A stretch of DNA of 64,000 nt from Candidatus Woesearchaeota archaeon (GTDB lineage Archaea; Nanobdellota; Nanobdellia; Woesearchaeales; ARS49): NCBI GenBank assembly GCA_019322895.1, contig JAHWHZ010000001.1, forward strand, positions 1 to 64,000. Direction: 5' to 3'. A model generated the notes under the pieces. The model ran no database searches. It was given only the letters and a program-made list of their open reading frames with translations, and was not told the origin of the DNA. Made by a program: the position numbers and the translations under genes. Shown in pieces: positions 1 to 9,167 of this stretch (its first letter is position 1; every line of letters begins with the position of its first letter).

Positions 1-1038
1 CCTCAAATCCCATACAATCTAATAAAAAAATATTCAAAAAAAGGGGATGTGGTTTTAGACAATTTTGTTGGTTCTGGCACCACATTAGTAGAAGCATGTA
101 TTTTAGGAAGGAATTCTATCGGGATAGACATAAATTATTATCCTTGTTTGATTTCTTCTGTAAAAACAACTATCCTTACTGATACTGATGGAAAAGACTT
201 GAATGAAAATATTGAAAGAATAAAATGTTTTATTAGCGCATTTAGGGCAAAAAACATAGATGACTCTGATTATGATGATTTAAAGGTGAACAATAAGTTA
301 GAAAAATTAAATTTTATCTCTAGATTGTATTCTTCCTCAAACCTAAAAGAGTTGTTAATTATAAAATCTCTTATTGATGCAATCAAAGAAAAGAATGTAA
401 GAAATGTTTTGTTAATCTCATTTATAGGGATTCTTAGGAAGGTTTCTTATTTAACTAGCAATTTTGCGAATGATTATGTTCCAAGGAATAAAGATAAAGT
501 ATCAGATGTTTTACAAGAATTTTTATCAGAATTTGAGAAAGTATATGGGAGAATAAAAGAGTTTAATGAGGTAGTTGATACAGAATGTGATGTCAAGATA
601 ATAAATGAAGACACTAGGAACCTATCCCTTGATGACGAATCAGTAGATTTAATTATCAATCATCCCCCTTATATATCTGCTGTCCCATACGCAGAATATT
701 TTAAGTTGGAGATGATTTGGTTAGGGTTGGACCCCAAAGAACTAAATGCTACCATAATTGGTGGAAAAAGAAGCTCTGCTCAAGTAGTTGAGAGGTTTAA
801 CGAGGGGATGCAAACGGCTTTTAAAGAGATGTATAGAGTTTTAAGAAAAGGAAAATATGCTTGTGTAGTAATAGGTAACGCGAGAGTAAAAGGAAAAATT
901 ATTGAATCTAATAAGGATTTTATAGAATTTGGCACTAAAGCAAAGTTTAAGTTCATTAAAGATATAGAAAGAAAGAAATTAGATTGTTCTCATGCGTGGA
1001 TGAAGAAAGAACATATCCTTATTTTCAAAAAGGAATGA
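1..1038 (+). CDS. DNA methyltransferase, 5' truncated by window edge
   Basis: The frame is open from base 1, so the true start lies outside the window. The visible part begins with a proline-rich stretch leading into a SAM-binding motif I (VLDNFVGSGTT). A helical section of about 150 residues follows, then a catalytic motif IV-like NHPPY, then a strand with GKYACVVIGN. This is the layout of amino-methylating (N4-cytosine or N6-adenine) DNA methylases, with motif I before motif IV. The usual residue before PPY is S, D or N; here it is H, which is unusual. The gene converges on, and overlaps by 14 bp, a PD-(D/E)XK nuclease gene, so it is probably the protective methylase of that restriction cluster. 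Which base it modifies cannot be read here. Confidence 0.8.
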   Translation, partial: PQIPYNLIKKYSKKGDVVLDNFVGSGTTLVEACILGRNSIGIDINYYPCLISSVKTTILTDTDGKDLNENIERIKCFISAFRAKNIDDSDYDDLKVNNKLEKLNFISRLYSSSNLKELLIIKSLIDAIKEKNVRNVLLISFIGILRKVSYLTSNFANDYVPRNKDKVSDVLQEFLSEFEKVYGRIKEFNEVVDTECDVKIINEDTRNLSLDDESVDLIINHPPYISAVPYAEYFKLEMIWLGLDPKELNATIIGGKRSSAQVVERFNEGMQTAFKEMYRVLRKGKYACVVIGNARVKGKIIESNKDFIEFGTKAKFKFIKDIERKKLDCSHAWMKKEHILIFKKE

Positions 1039-1585
1039 TTTTCTTAAGAGGTGCTAGGTTTTTATCAGTAATTTCAGTTTTGATTTTTATAATAAGATTT
1101 TCTCCTTCTTTAACTACAAAAAAGACCAATAAATTATCTGTTTTTTTGTATTTCCTTTTGATTTTCTCATAGTCTTTTTCAATATTATCGGAAAAGAAGA
1201 CCAAGCCATTTACACAAAAAAGTGTTGATAATTCCTCCTTAATAAAAGGCAAATGTGATAGTTTATCATATTCCTTAGCAAAAGTTTCTTCAATTTTATC
1301 ATGATTCTTGAGCAACTCAGGCAAGTAATCTTTTGCTTCAATAATAAATAATAATTTATGAGTTCGTGAAAATACTATTAAATCGGGTCGTTTCTCTTCC
1401 TTTTCGTAACCTCCTATCCTAACTGTCTTTCCGTCTTTTGTAATGAACATAATTTTCTTCCACGGACCAGCCGTGGGGTTTGAGAAACTAATGAACCACT
1501 CCTCTTTAGTCTTAGAATTAACAGAAAACTTTACTTCTAATGTTTGCCTCACTATTTCCTCATTAATTGTATAAACCTCAACCAT
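1025..1585 (-). CDS. PD-(D/E)XK nuclease-like protein
   Basis: This 186-residue protein shows a clean nuclease signature in its middle: RPDLIVF followed about ten residues later by FIIEAK, the D...ExK triad of restriction-like nucleases. No other domain, signal peptide or membrane segment is visible. It starts 1 bp after the stop of the upstream gene and is the last gene of a minus-strand operon led by a winged-helix regulator. Its end overlaps the convergent methylase gene. It is probably the cleaving subunit, or one of them, of a restriction system. It could also be a nuclease with another role, because the family is very broad. Confidence 0.65.
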   Translation of the reverse strand: MVEVYTINEEIVRQTLEVKFSVNSKTKEEWFISFSNPTAGPWKKIMFITKDGKTVRIGGYEKEEKRPDLIVFSRTHKLLFIIEAKDYLPELLKNHDKIEETFAKEYDKLSHLPFIKEELSTLFCVNGLVFFSDNIEKDYEKIKRKYKKTDNLLVFFVVKEGENLIIKIKTEITDKNLAPLKKIIPF

Positions 1586-1586
1586 C

Positions 1587-2303
1587 TTAATTCAAAACCC
1601 TCCACGTTTTAGGGTCTAATACAATTCCATTATTAGTGATTACTAAGTCCACGTTTGCAGAAATAACTTTAGTCCCTTTATTTTGTTTAATTTTTCCATT
1701 ATTATTGAAAAATTGGCTATATATCTGATGAGGGTAATATATAATAAATGTTTTATCTTGTATATTCTCAAGATTGCAACAATAAACTTTACTGAATGCT
1801 GCAATTTGTCCTGTAAACGGGTCCCCACTAAATGCCCTCCCTCCACTTTCTAATGAGTCGATTTCAAATAACAATAAGGGTTTCTTACCCACTAAGTTTT
1901 TTATTTCATCATTAATCCTAAATGAAGAATCAAAACATTTTATGAAATCGCGTGCACTATCAATTAAGAACAATTGGTTTTTTGAGGTTGTTATTGTGAG
2001 AGTGCCTTTGCCTGTATTTGATTTAGGGAAATGACTCTTATCTAGATTTGGGGTTCTTTTAGATTTTAAGGTTTTTGATACAATTTTCAAATGTTTATTT
2101 TGTTCTTTAATCCAATTATCTACTTTGTCATAAGATTCGGTACGCCGCGTACCCCCACTAATTGGGCAAGCTGCTTTCTTTTCATTGACTAATTTATTTA
2201 TTTCTCTTAAGAAGATATCTTCTTTATAAATCCCTGGCTCTGCTGAAGAAATATCTTTAGCTAATGGCCAAGTAAATTCCTTGATATAATCTTGTTTTTT
2301 CAT
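1587..2303 (-). CDS. Unknown protein in restriction cluster, possibly nuclease-related
   Basis: I do not recognise a family. The ATG at 2303 is chosen because the open frame further upstream lies inside the preceding gene. The 238-residue product carries a stretch reading LLLFEID, followed by a glycine-rich GGRAFSGDPFTGQ. That could be a divergent nuclease core with acidic residues on a strand, but this is only an impression. Its stop lies one base from the next gene's start and it sits between two nuclease-like genes. It is therefore probably a subunit or specificity component of the same restriction-like system. Confidence 0.4.
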   Translation of the reverse strand: MKKQDYIKEFTWPLAKDISSAEPGIYKEDIFLREINKLVNEKKAACPISGGTRRTESYDKVDNWIKEQNKHLKIVSKTLKSKRTPNLDKSHFPKSNTGKGTLTITTSKNQLFLIDSARDFIKCFDSSFRINDEIKNLVGKKPLLLFEIDSLESGGRAFSGDPFTGQIAAFSKVYCCNLENIQDKTFIIYYPHQIYSQFFNNNGKIKQNKGTKVISANVDLVITNNGIVLDPKTWRVLN

Positions 2304-2316
2304 TTTACAAACGGCA

Positions 2317-3075
2317 TTACATAATCGATTCCGCAACATATTCAATATATTTCTTATCGACAAGGATATCACATCCAGGTAAGCTTTTTGAGATATTGTC
2401 TTTATGAGATAATATAAATTGGTTCATATCTTGAATAATTTTGATTAAGAGGCTCTTTAAGTCTACCTTTATATTTGAACCAAGGTCTTCTTGAATATAA
2501 AGACCCATCAATTCAGATAAGAATCCAACACCGGGACCAAAAGCATAATCTTCAGGATGGTCTTTATCTCCAAAAAGCATAGTCAAAGAAGGTGTATCAT
2601 ATTGTGAACATAACTTTAGACCTAAATAAGCTGGCCAAATACTATTCTTTCTTAGATTACCATCCTTATGAACCCCATATTCAGTGATTAAGTATACAAA
2701 TGGAATCTTTAATTCAGCGGCCCACCATACTCGCTCTAATCTTTGTAGAGATTGGTTACCTGTTGGGACTGCAGCAGTTTCTTCTATGGCTAAAACAACC
2801 TTATCCGTATTCACATTGTATACTATAACATCTGGTCTAGAGATTTCTAGGAATTTCTCAACCGGTTCTGGCTTGTTAGCCCAAGCTTTATATCCCCCAT
2901 ATACTGTGCACCTTATGATTTTTTTACTGTATTTTATATAGAAAACTGGCTGGAAATTATACCTAAATTCTAAATTAACTAATTTAAATTTAGAGTCTCT
3001 TATTAATAGATTGACAGCCCACTCTCCTTCCTTAAAAGAGTCAGCCCATATCATATAATCTTCATCATATTTCAT
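2317..3075 (-). CDS. Putative restriction endonuclease-like protein
   Basis: This 252-residue protein contains RPDVIVYN and then, after a short turn, VVLAIEET with a following PTGNQSLQR. The spacing of the aspartate and the two glutamates resembles a PD-(D/E)XK core in which the lysine is replaced, as in several type II restriction enzymes. The gene starts immediately after the stop codon of the winged-helix regulator gene, so the two share a transcript. Together with the neighbouring nuclease-like gene and the convergent methylase it fits a type II-like restriction-modification cluster. The exact family is not recognised. Confidence 0.5.
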   Translation of the reverse strand: MKYDEDYMIWADSFKEGEWAVNLLIRDSKFKLVNLEFRYNFQPVFYIKYSKKIIRCTVYGGYKAWANKPEPVEKFLEISRPDVIVYNVNTDKVVLAIEETAAVPTGNQSLQRLERVWWAAELKIPFVYLITEYGVHKDGNLRKNSIWPAYLGLKLCSQYDTPSLTMLFGDKDHPEDYAFGPGVGFLSELMGLYIQEDLGSNIKVDLKSLLIKIIQDMNQFILSHKDNISKSLPGCDILVDKKYIEYVAESIM

Positions 3076-3318
3076 TTAAATCTCCTTTAGAATTTTATGC
3101 CCTAGTTTTGTTAATTGATAATAACGCCCCATGTATTCCTTAGGGGTTATGCACTTTACTAATCCTTTTCTTTCTAATGCAAGAATGGCTCTGCTAGTGG
3201 TAGACCTGTGGGTTTTGATTTTTTCAGATAGTTGAGTGGGTGTCATTGGCTTGTCTAAATTAGACAAAACTTTCCTTCTAATCTTTCCCCTTGATACAAA
3301 ACTCACTAAATCATACAT
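3076..3318 (-). CDS. Winged-helix transcription regulator of the restriction cluster
   Basis: The 80-residue product has a compact winged helix-turn-helix: a helix, then MTPTQLSEKI and the recognition helix HRSTTSRAILALERKGLV, then a wing ending in YYQLT. This is typical of small archaeal ArsR/MarR-like regulators. The ATG at 3318 is preferred over an upstream in-frame TTG. A TATA box at 3343-3349 lies 28 bp upstream, which predicts a leaderless transcript beginning at or next to this ATG. Two copies of a repeat flank that TATA box, so the protein probably represses its own operon, as controller proteins do in restriction systems. Confidence 0.75.
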   Translation of the reverse strand: MYDLVSFVSRGKIRRKVLSNLDKPMTPTQLSEKIKTHRSTTSRAILALERKGLVKCITPKEYMGRYYQLTKLGHKILKEI

Positions 3319-3319
3319 A

Positions 3320-3371
3320 CGTAGCAAATAAGTAGCATTTCTTTATAACTATTGGTAGCAAATACGTAGCA
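3320..3371 (-). promoter_or_regulatory. TATA box flanked by paired operator repeats
   Basis: Two 18-bp near-identical direct repeats, at 3320-3337 and 3354-3371, flank a TATA-like TTATAA at 3343-3349. Each repeat itself holds two GCTAC half-sites (minus strand) spaced 11 bp apart, about one helical turn, so four half-sites surround the promoter. The downstream copy reaches the start codon of the winged-helix gene. This is the expected layout for autorepression by that regulator; binding itself is inferred. Confidence 0.7.
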
Positions 3372-3413
3372 AAAAGAAATGAAGTAAAAAAGAAAGAAAA
3401 TATCCCAAAAGGC

Positions 3414-6400
3414 TTATGTTTTGCGTTTTGGGGCTGTTCTGGCTTTTTTTCGTTTAACAGGGCGTTTTAAAGGCTTAGATTTTGCCCTGATTATAGACTT
3501 CTTACTATGCTGAAAATAAGCCTTTATTCGTCGAGAAATGTCGTTTCTAGTTAACATTTCCCTGCCGTAAATTTGGTATTTTTTCTTGTAAGTTGCATCT
3601 GTTAAAACTAGGTGCCATCTGTCCTTGAACTTCTTATCAAGCCTGAAAATTTTCTCCTGGAATCTTTTCTTGTGCTTGTCAAAGCCTTCTCCTGTTTCAA
3701 CTTCTATTGCAATCTCATTTCCTTTCTTGTCTTTGAAGATTATATCTGCTTCTACTCCATCATTGACTTCTACTTTCTTAGTGTACTTCTCTATCTCAGC
3801 TACGATGTTATGGACAAGGAAGATGTGGTTAAGAGTATCTGTATTGTCTTTGTTCCGCTTAACATAAAACATGCTTCCCCTCACATCCCCAATCGGAACG
3901 TTATTTGAAATCTCATAGCCATGATTAACCAGATAGTTACCTTCCTCTAAGCTCAGCTCACTCTTTTTGTAATAGGGTTTATTGACATCCAAATCTATGT
4001 TTATGTCCTGTGTTTCAACTTCTTCTGTTTCTGGTTTCTTTTCGTTGCTCTCTTCAGGGTTAGTTGTTATGATTTGGTGTTCTTTTGGCGAGGCTATTAC
4101 TCTAAGTTCCTGGTGTTCTGTTCCTAAAATCAGGATTCCTGTTCCAAGGTCTGCTGTAAGCAGGTAATTTTTCTCATGCTCTGAAAGATGGAATGTTTTT
4201 ACAACTGAATCAATAACTGCTGGTTTCTGCCTTAACAGGAATGTGTAAGAGCTGTTTGCAAGTACAGCGTGCCCTGCCTTTGAGTTAACAAGGTCTGCAA
4301 CGTCCTGAGTAATAAGCAAAAGTCCAAGGTTAAACTTTCTGCATGTCTTGACTATCTCAAAGATATATGAGGATTCTTCAGCCTTTCCAAGCAAAGCCCA
4401 GGCTTCATCTATGACAAGCAGTTTTCTTTCCTTGCCCTCTTTCATTCGCATGTACACATAGTCTAAAATCAGGAACATGACTACTGGCTTGACTTGTTTT
4501 GGCATTTTGCCTATGTTAAAGCATACAAAGTCATTGTCAAAGTCAATCTTGGTCTGCCTGTCCAGGAATCCGAAAACTCCTCCTTGAGTGTACATTCCAA
4601 GCCTGTTGAGTAAAGCCCTGTATGTTGTTTTCTCCATTGATGTTGCTTTCTTGTCCATCTGTTGCAGGGTTTTATACAAGTCTGAGAATGTTGGGGGCTG
4701 TTTTCCTTTCCATTTCTCATTGGTTATTCCCTTTTTTGCATAGGTTTCTTTCAATGCCCTGTCAAGTATTGCTCTCTGGATTTCAGACAAGTCGTTAAAC
4801 ATGACATTAAACAAATCCATAAGGCTTAGTCTTTTTTCTATGAATTCGTGTCCCATAAGGTCCAGAGGGTTGATTATTGTCTTAGAATCCTTCGAAATGG
4901 TTATGACTTCTCCTTTGAATTGCTGGGTCAAGGCAATATATTCTCCTTGAGGGTCAATAACCATGACCTTAGTGCCGTTCATTAGCTGCCTTGAATTAAG
5001 CAGTTTTGTAAAGTAGCTCTTTCCGCCTCCGCTAGTAGCGAGAACAAGCCCGTTTGCGTTTGGCAGCTTGAAAATGTCTTTAATTAAAGGCACGTTATTC
5101 TTGTTCAGTCCAAGTATAACTCCTTTGTTCTCTATGCTTAAGTAAGGTGATGTGAAAGGAAAGAATGCACTCAGAGCATCAGTTGTGATGTTCCTTTTGT
5201 CTTTAAGAACATCTTTGGCTAATGGAAGCATGCTTTCATAACCCTGGCTCATCCTGAAATAAGGGATGTTTGGAATTATCATTATTGAGTTCAGTTCTGC
5301 CTCAACTTTCTTGCTCAGTAAATTAACTTCTTCCTTGCTTTTGCCCTTGCAATTCACATATAAGCTTACGTTAAAGAGCTTCTGGTTGCCTTTCTGCAAG
5401 TCGGCAAGGACCTTAAGGGTATCTTTATGTTTTAACTCAAGAGAAGGGTTTATTTTGCCTTTGCTTTGCTCTGTGAAAAGGTCTGCTCTTTGTTTTTGCA
5501 GTTCTTTGTTTAGCAAAACCATCATAGTGTCGATTGGAAACGGCTCTACATGTATGCTAACATCAAAGTCTCCATTGCTGGAGATAATCCTATCAAGGAA
5601 TCCTGATTCAACCATTCTTGGATAGCCCACAGCGCTTACAATCCTGCAAAACTTCTTGTTTACATTGATATGGTCAAGGCTATTTTCTATGAAATTAGGA
5701 GCTATCAGATAATGCAGGCTGTTATCAGCATCTCCTTCAAAGTCTCTTTTGTCGTCAAGGTCATTAAAGTAATCGTAAAGTGTTGTGAGTATTTTATTCT
5801 CTTTCAGTCGTCTTACCTTAAGACCTAGCTGGGACAATCTTTCCTTGCAAAGAGCAGTCTGTATTTCCAGGTCGTTCTTTTCAGGAATTATAACATAGAA
5901 ATTCCTGTTTCTCATCTCCTTATTCTTGATTACGCTTTCAATGTATTCCTTGTAATCCTTGAATACGTCCTTGAACTGGCTTTTTACATTGCAGGTCTTA
6001 AAATAGTCATTCAGATTAAGCGTCTTAGTGCTTATGACAAACTGGATAGGGAAGTCAAGACTATTAAGGAATTTCTGGAATGCAGAAATTATTGACTTTC
6101 TTTCATCATCTGGCTTGATTGTGAAATTGATTGGCTCAACTTCAAGTATGCTTAGTTTCTTGCTTGTAACAATTGTATCATCCTTTATTGCTTTGATACC
6201 AAGCAGTTTCTTCATGCCAGAACTCATCAAAGTAGCTTTTCTGAACTTCATAAAAGAAACAATGTTCTTGACCCACTTTGAAACATCGAATACAACAAAC
6301 ACTATTGCTAAAAGGACAGGGATGCTTGCCAGGGAAAGCTTTAATGTCAGACTACCGTCTACCTTGACTATAATGAGGCAGGCTATTATGCCAAAAAAGA

Positions 6401-6482
6401 AGGCATAAAGCAGCTGTCTCAAATTAAGCCCAAACATGATTTTCTCCTGATACTGGAGTTGTTGTGGTATTTCGTATGCCAT
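3414..6482 (-). CDS. PrgI/VirB3-VirB4 fusion ATPase with C-terminal nuclease-like domain (T4SS copy A)
   Basis: This 1022-residue protein would power a type IV secretion-like channel at the membrane. The N terminus (about 1-75) has two membrane segments and the MAYEIPQ start typical of PrgI/VirB3-like proteins. A VirB4/TraC ATPase follows, with Walker A SGGGKS near residue 482 and Walker B LLVIDEAW near 690. The last 170 residues contain EADIIFKDKKGNEIAIEVETG, near 915-930, which resembles a PD-(D/E)XK-type core as seen in replication-relaxation-like proteins. A basic tail closes the protein. It is the last gene of a seven-gene minus-strand operon and has a close paralogue at 23772-26780. No separate VirD4 coupling ATPase or relaxase is visible in the window. 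Confidence 0.85.
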   Translation of the reverse strand: MAYEIPQQLQYQEKIMFGLNLRQLLYAFFFGIIACLIIVKVDGSLTLKLSLASIPVLLAIVFVVFDVSKWVKNIVSFMKFRKATLMSSGMKKLLGIKAIKDDTIVTSKKLSILEVEPINFTIKPDDERKSIISAFQKFLNSLDFPIQFVISTKTLNLNDYFKTCNVKSQFKDVFKDYKEYIESVIKNKEMRNRNFYVIIPEKNDLEIQTALCKERLSQLGLKVRRLKENKILTTLYDYFNDLDDKRDFEGDADNSLHYLIAPNFIENSLDHINVNKKFCRIVSAVGYPRMVESGFLDRIISSNGDFDVSIHVEPFPIDTMMVLLNKELQKQRADLFTEQSKGKINPSLELKHKDTLKVLADLQKGNQKLFNVSLYVNCKGKSKEEVNLLSKKVEAELNSIMIIPNIPYFRMSQGYESMLPLAKDVLKDKRNITTDALSAFFPFTSPYLSIENKGVILGLNKNNVPLIKDIFKLPNANGLVLATSGGGKSYFTKLLNSRQLMNGTKVMVIDPQGEYIALTQQFKGEVITISKDSKTIINPLDLMGHEFIEKRLSLMDLFNVMFNDLSEIQRAILDRALKETYAKKGITNEKWKGKQPPTFSDLYKTLQQMDKKATSMEKTTYRALLNRLGMYTQGGVFGFLDRQTKIDFDNDFVCFNIGKMPKQVKPVVMFLILDYVYMRMKEGKERKLLVIDEAWALLGKAEESSYIFEIVKTCRKFNLGLLLITQDVADLVNSKAGHAVLANSSYTFLLRQKPAVIDSVVKTFHLSEHEKNYLLTADLGTGILILGTEHQELRVIASPKEHQIITTNPEESNEKKPETEEVETQDINIDLDVNKPYYKKSELSLEEGNYLVNHGYEISNNVPIGDVRGSMFYVKRNKDNTDTLNHIFLVHNIVAEIEKYTKKVEVNDGVEADIIFKDKKGNEIAIEVETGEGFDKHKKRFQEKIFRLDKKFKDRWHLVLTDATYKKKYQIYGREMLTRNDISRRIKAYFQHSKKSIIRAKSKPLKRPVKRKKARTAPKRKT

Positions 6483-6492
6483 TTTATCTCAC

Positions 6493-7407
6493 TCATGCAG
6501 CAAACATAGCGATGTATTTTGCAGCTTCCATAGCCCCTTGCCTTCCTGTTTCAAATGTTGAGGTTTTTATCACCATTCCTGCAATCAGGACCATTGTAAT
6601 GTCGACTATAAGGAAGCAGACAATCATTACAATTATCTTGAAGCTTTCAAACAGAGCAATATCTATCAGCATTGAGCAGGCCAGTATGATTATAGCGTCA
6701 ATAAACACTATTACAGCAAGCAGTCCCAAAAAGTGAAGTATGAACTTGCCATAGCTTTTCAGGGGCGGTATGAAGTAGAGGAATATTCCAATTGGTATGA
6801 ATACAACACCTATTGAAACCACAATATACCTTGCTACAAGCACCAAAGCAGTTATCAAAAGCACAAGCACGTATGCTGGGACAAATATGAATTCCAGACC
6901 TATATTCACTATATTGTCTGCTGTAATCATGAAAAAATGCTCATTGACCATTGACAGCACAGAGCTTGTTAAAGTGCCTACAATCTGCAAAAACAAGTCA
7001 TAAAGGTAAAATGATGCCTGTATCAAAACTATCATTATAACAGTGTTCTTTAGCCATTCCTTAGCCATTTCCCTCCTGACAACGTCCATTCCTGAAAACA
7101 GGAAATTGAATCCTGAGTAAATGAACAATAGCCCATAAAACATGCTCAATACGTAAATCATTATGGACCAGATTCCCTTGAATATGTTGATGCTTACTGG
7201 CTCTGAAATCAGGCTTTTGATAAATGAAAGCAGAGGCTTGATTGGCATGTTGATTATGCCTATGAAAAACTCATAAATCTTTTTAGGGATGCAGCTAGCC
7301 AGATTAAGCAAACCGCATTTTTCTTCTTCTTCGTCCTCTTCTTCTGCTAATGCTATTGTGGGGAACAGCAGCAAAAACAAAAGCAATATGGCAATTAACT
7401 TTTTCAT
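6493..7407 (-). CDS. VirB6/TrbL-like polytopic membrane protein (T4SS copy A)
   Basis: A 304-residue protein with a signal peptide (1-21), a run of acidic residues, a CGLLNLASC loop and about six hydrophobic segments. That is the pattern of VirB6/TrbL inner-membrane channel components. It shares the order and key stretches (GFNF..SG.D, WLKN..IMIVLIQAS) with the copy B protein at 28646-29566. The ATG at 7407 has a GGGGGAG ribosome site and overlaps the stop of the upstream gene as ATGA. It lies 10 bp before the VirB4 gene. Confidence 0.75.
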   Translation of the reverse strand: MKKLIAILLLFLLLFPTIALAEEEDEEEEKCGLLNLASCIPKKIYEFFIGIINMPIKPLLSFIKSLISEPVSINIFKGIWSIMIYVLSMFYGLLFIYSGFNFLFSGMDVVRREMAKEWLKNTVIMIVLIQASFYLYDLFLQIVGTLTSSVLSMVNEHFFMITADNIVNIGLEFIFVPAYVLVLLITALVLVARYIVVSIGVVFIPIGIFLYFIPPLKSYGKFILHFLGLLAVIVFIDAIIILACSMLIDIALFESFKIIVMIVCFLIVDITMVLIAGMVIKTSTFETGRQGAMEAAKYIAMFAA

Positions 7408-8594
7408 CTGAATCTCCCCCAATAGTGCATGATTGTCTTGTAAATGACATAATTAACAAAAAGGAAAATGCAAATGCTGAAAGCAAAAAAAATGTCTCCT
7501 TCAAATCCCTGCACTTCAAACTTGTTGCTTTCGTTAAGCAGATGGATTGTTAAGTCGCATTCCTGCTCAAATGTATTGAAATGGCTTCTTGAAATCAGCT
7601 TGCAATCGTCTGCATTCCCGACGTAAAATGTATTATTGTAAATACGGATGTTATTGATTATCTGATTGGGATACGGGCTTGATTGCAATGTTGCAATATG
7701 GTTTGGTTTTCCGCTAAAGGACACTTCATAAACATTGGCACTTCTTTTCAGGCTTGAATCCTGGAATCTCAATTCAAATGTTGAGTAATTGTATACTCTT
7801 ACTTGACCTTTTGTTGTCCCATAATAAACATCATTAACTTCAAAATCAACAACAGGAGTTTTATTATGGAGCTTGACTTCAGCTGAATCTATGAGTTTTA
7901 TCCTGTCAACTTTTCTCTCATTACCATCATGTTCGCATTTGTGGCAGTATTTAGTGCATCCATGCTCTCCACGCCTGCAACAATAGCTGTCCCATTTGTA
8001 ATGCTCAATTTCAACATCAACATTGACAATTAATTCTGATTGGATAACTGAATCATCGCTTATTTTCAAGGAAACAAGCTTTCCATTTCCTTTCAGGTCT
8101 CCGTTTGAATAAACGTTCAATGCCTCTTCTTTCTTTTTCAAATCGTATTCAGTTCTGCAGTCTCCATTCTTTGTAATGGGATATCCGCTTGATTCGTAAT
8201 CATCAGGAATCACAATGTTATAGCCAAAGCCTGTCAAAACTTCAATATCTCCAGGAGAGTATAAAACTCCATTTTCAATTACTGAAGGCATTAAAGCAAG
8301 CTGGTCAAGCCATACATTCTTGGCAAAATACCCATTGGCTCTCTTAGCTTCATTTGTCTTGACAAGTTCCTGAGCAAGATTCCATTCCCTTATCAAGTCA
8401 AAGTCTGGAATAGTGGTGCTTCCATAAAGCAGATTTGCAAATAATTCGTCTTGCTCATCCTCTGAATAATCGCTATTGACTATTTCAATGCAGTTTTCAT
8501 TCTCAAATCCGTCAAAAAAACCGCAGTTGAAAGCGAATACTGGATGTATAACTAACAAAACGAATACCAATCCGATTATTTTTGCTCTGCTCAT
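7404..8594 (-). CDS. Secreted or membrane-anchored Cys/His-rich protein of T4SS operon A
   Basis: The family is not recognised. The start at ATG 8594 overlaps the pilin stop as ATGA and gives a clear signal peptide ending near PVFA. The mature part is a long soluble domain with a cluster CCRRGEHGCTKYCHKCEHD near residues 205-225. That cluster could bind metal or form disulfides. A single hydrophobic segment lies near the C terminus, followed by a short basic tail, so the bulk is probably extracytoplasmic. Operon B lacks this gene: there the pilin and VirB6 genes are adjacent. It may be an adhesin or surface cap specific to element A. Confidence 0.6.
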   Translation of the reverse strand: MSRAKIIGLVFVLLVIHPVFAFNCGFFDGFENENCIEIVNSDYSEDEQDELFANLLYGSTTIPDFDLIREWNLAQELVKTNEAKRANGYFAKNVWLDQLALMPSVIENGVLYSPGDIEVLTGFGYNIVIPDDYESSGYPITKNGDCRTEYDLKKKEEALNVYSNGDLKGNGKLVSLKISDDSVIQSELIVNVDVEIEHYKWDSYCCRRGEHGCTKYCHKCEHDGNERKVDRIKLIDSAEVKLHNKTPVVDFEVNDVYYGTTKGQVRVYNYSTFELRFQDSSLKRSANVYEVSFSGKPNHIATLQSSPYPNQIINNIRIYNNTFYVGNADDCKLISRSHFNTFEQECDLTIHLLNESNKFEVQGFEGDIFFAFSICIFLFVNYVIYKTIMHYWGRFR

Positions 8595-8914
8595 GAAAGC
8601 AAAAACTCCACTACCAGAGGCGCAACCCAAATCACAATCAAGCCGATTATGATGTAAGCACCCATTGTCTTTGCCTGTTCTCTTTTGCTTGGGTCATTGC
8701 TGGAAATAATGAAAGTAACTCCTGCAAAAACCAAAAACAAAACTGCGAGAACTGTCGCTGAATACTTGACAAAGTTGTAAATCTTCATCACTGGCTTCAA
8801 TATCTCGTCGAACTTCTGCTTATCGCTGCTGCTAATGCTGTCGTCAAAATCTGCTGCAGCAACTAGTGGAGTTGCTATTATAAGCAGCATAGCCAAAATT
8901 GCAACCCATTTCAT
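8591..8914 (-). CDS. VirB2/TrbC-like pilin (T4SS copy A)
   Basis: A 107-residue protein with a cleavable signal peptide ending in VAAAD. A short soluble piece containing LKPVMKIYN follows, then two hydrophobic segments separated by the polar loop SSNDPSKREQAK. This is the architecture of TrbC/VirB2 pilins. The second hydrophobic segment ends in VIWVAPLVVEF, nearly identical to the copy B pilin (29576-29926). It is placed directly upstream of the surface protein and VirB6 genes in a tightly overlapping operon. Confidence 0.75.
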   Translation of the reverse strand: MKWVAILAMLLIIATPLVAAADFDDSISSSDKQKFDEILKPVMKIYNFVKYSATVLAVLFLVFAGVTFIISSNDPSKREQAKTMGAYIIIGLIVIWVAPLVVEFLLS

Positions 8915-8918
8915 TTTT

Positions 8919-9167
8919 TTACCTCCACAATTTCTTTATTTTTTCACATATCTCCTGGAAAGGACCCCTGATTCTCACAATCTCGCAATTTTCAGGAATC
9001 CTTTCAGGATGTTTCCTGTAACGCAGGAAAATGATTAAGTTGAATGGAACAGCAATTAGCACAATTACCAAAAGACTGGCCTTGCTTTTTGAAAGAAGAT
9101 AAATCAGCAAAGCAACAGCTAAGTAAGATGCGCTAAATATCAAACAATATTTTTTCCAGGGTTTCAT
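8919..9167 (-). CDS. Small two-helix membrane protein (T4SS operon A)
   Basis: An 82-residue protein with two hydrophobic segments near residues 8-25 and 30-48 and a basic, soluble C-terminal tail. The first segment (SYLAVALLIYLLS) and the loop after it match the small protein at the same place in operon B (29847-30149), so it is a conserved part of the machinery. Its start overlaps the methyltransferase stop by four bases. It could be a VirB3-like or anchoring subunit; no named family is assigned. Confidence 0.6.
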   Translation of the reverse strand: MKPWKKYCLIFSASYLAVALLIYLLSKSKASLLVIVLIAVPFNLIIFLRYRKHPERIPENCEIVRIRGPFQEICEKIKKLWR

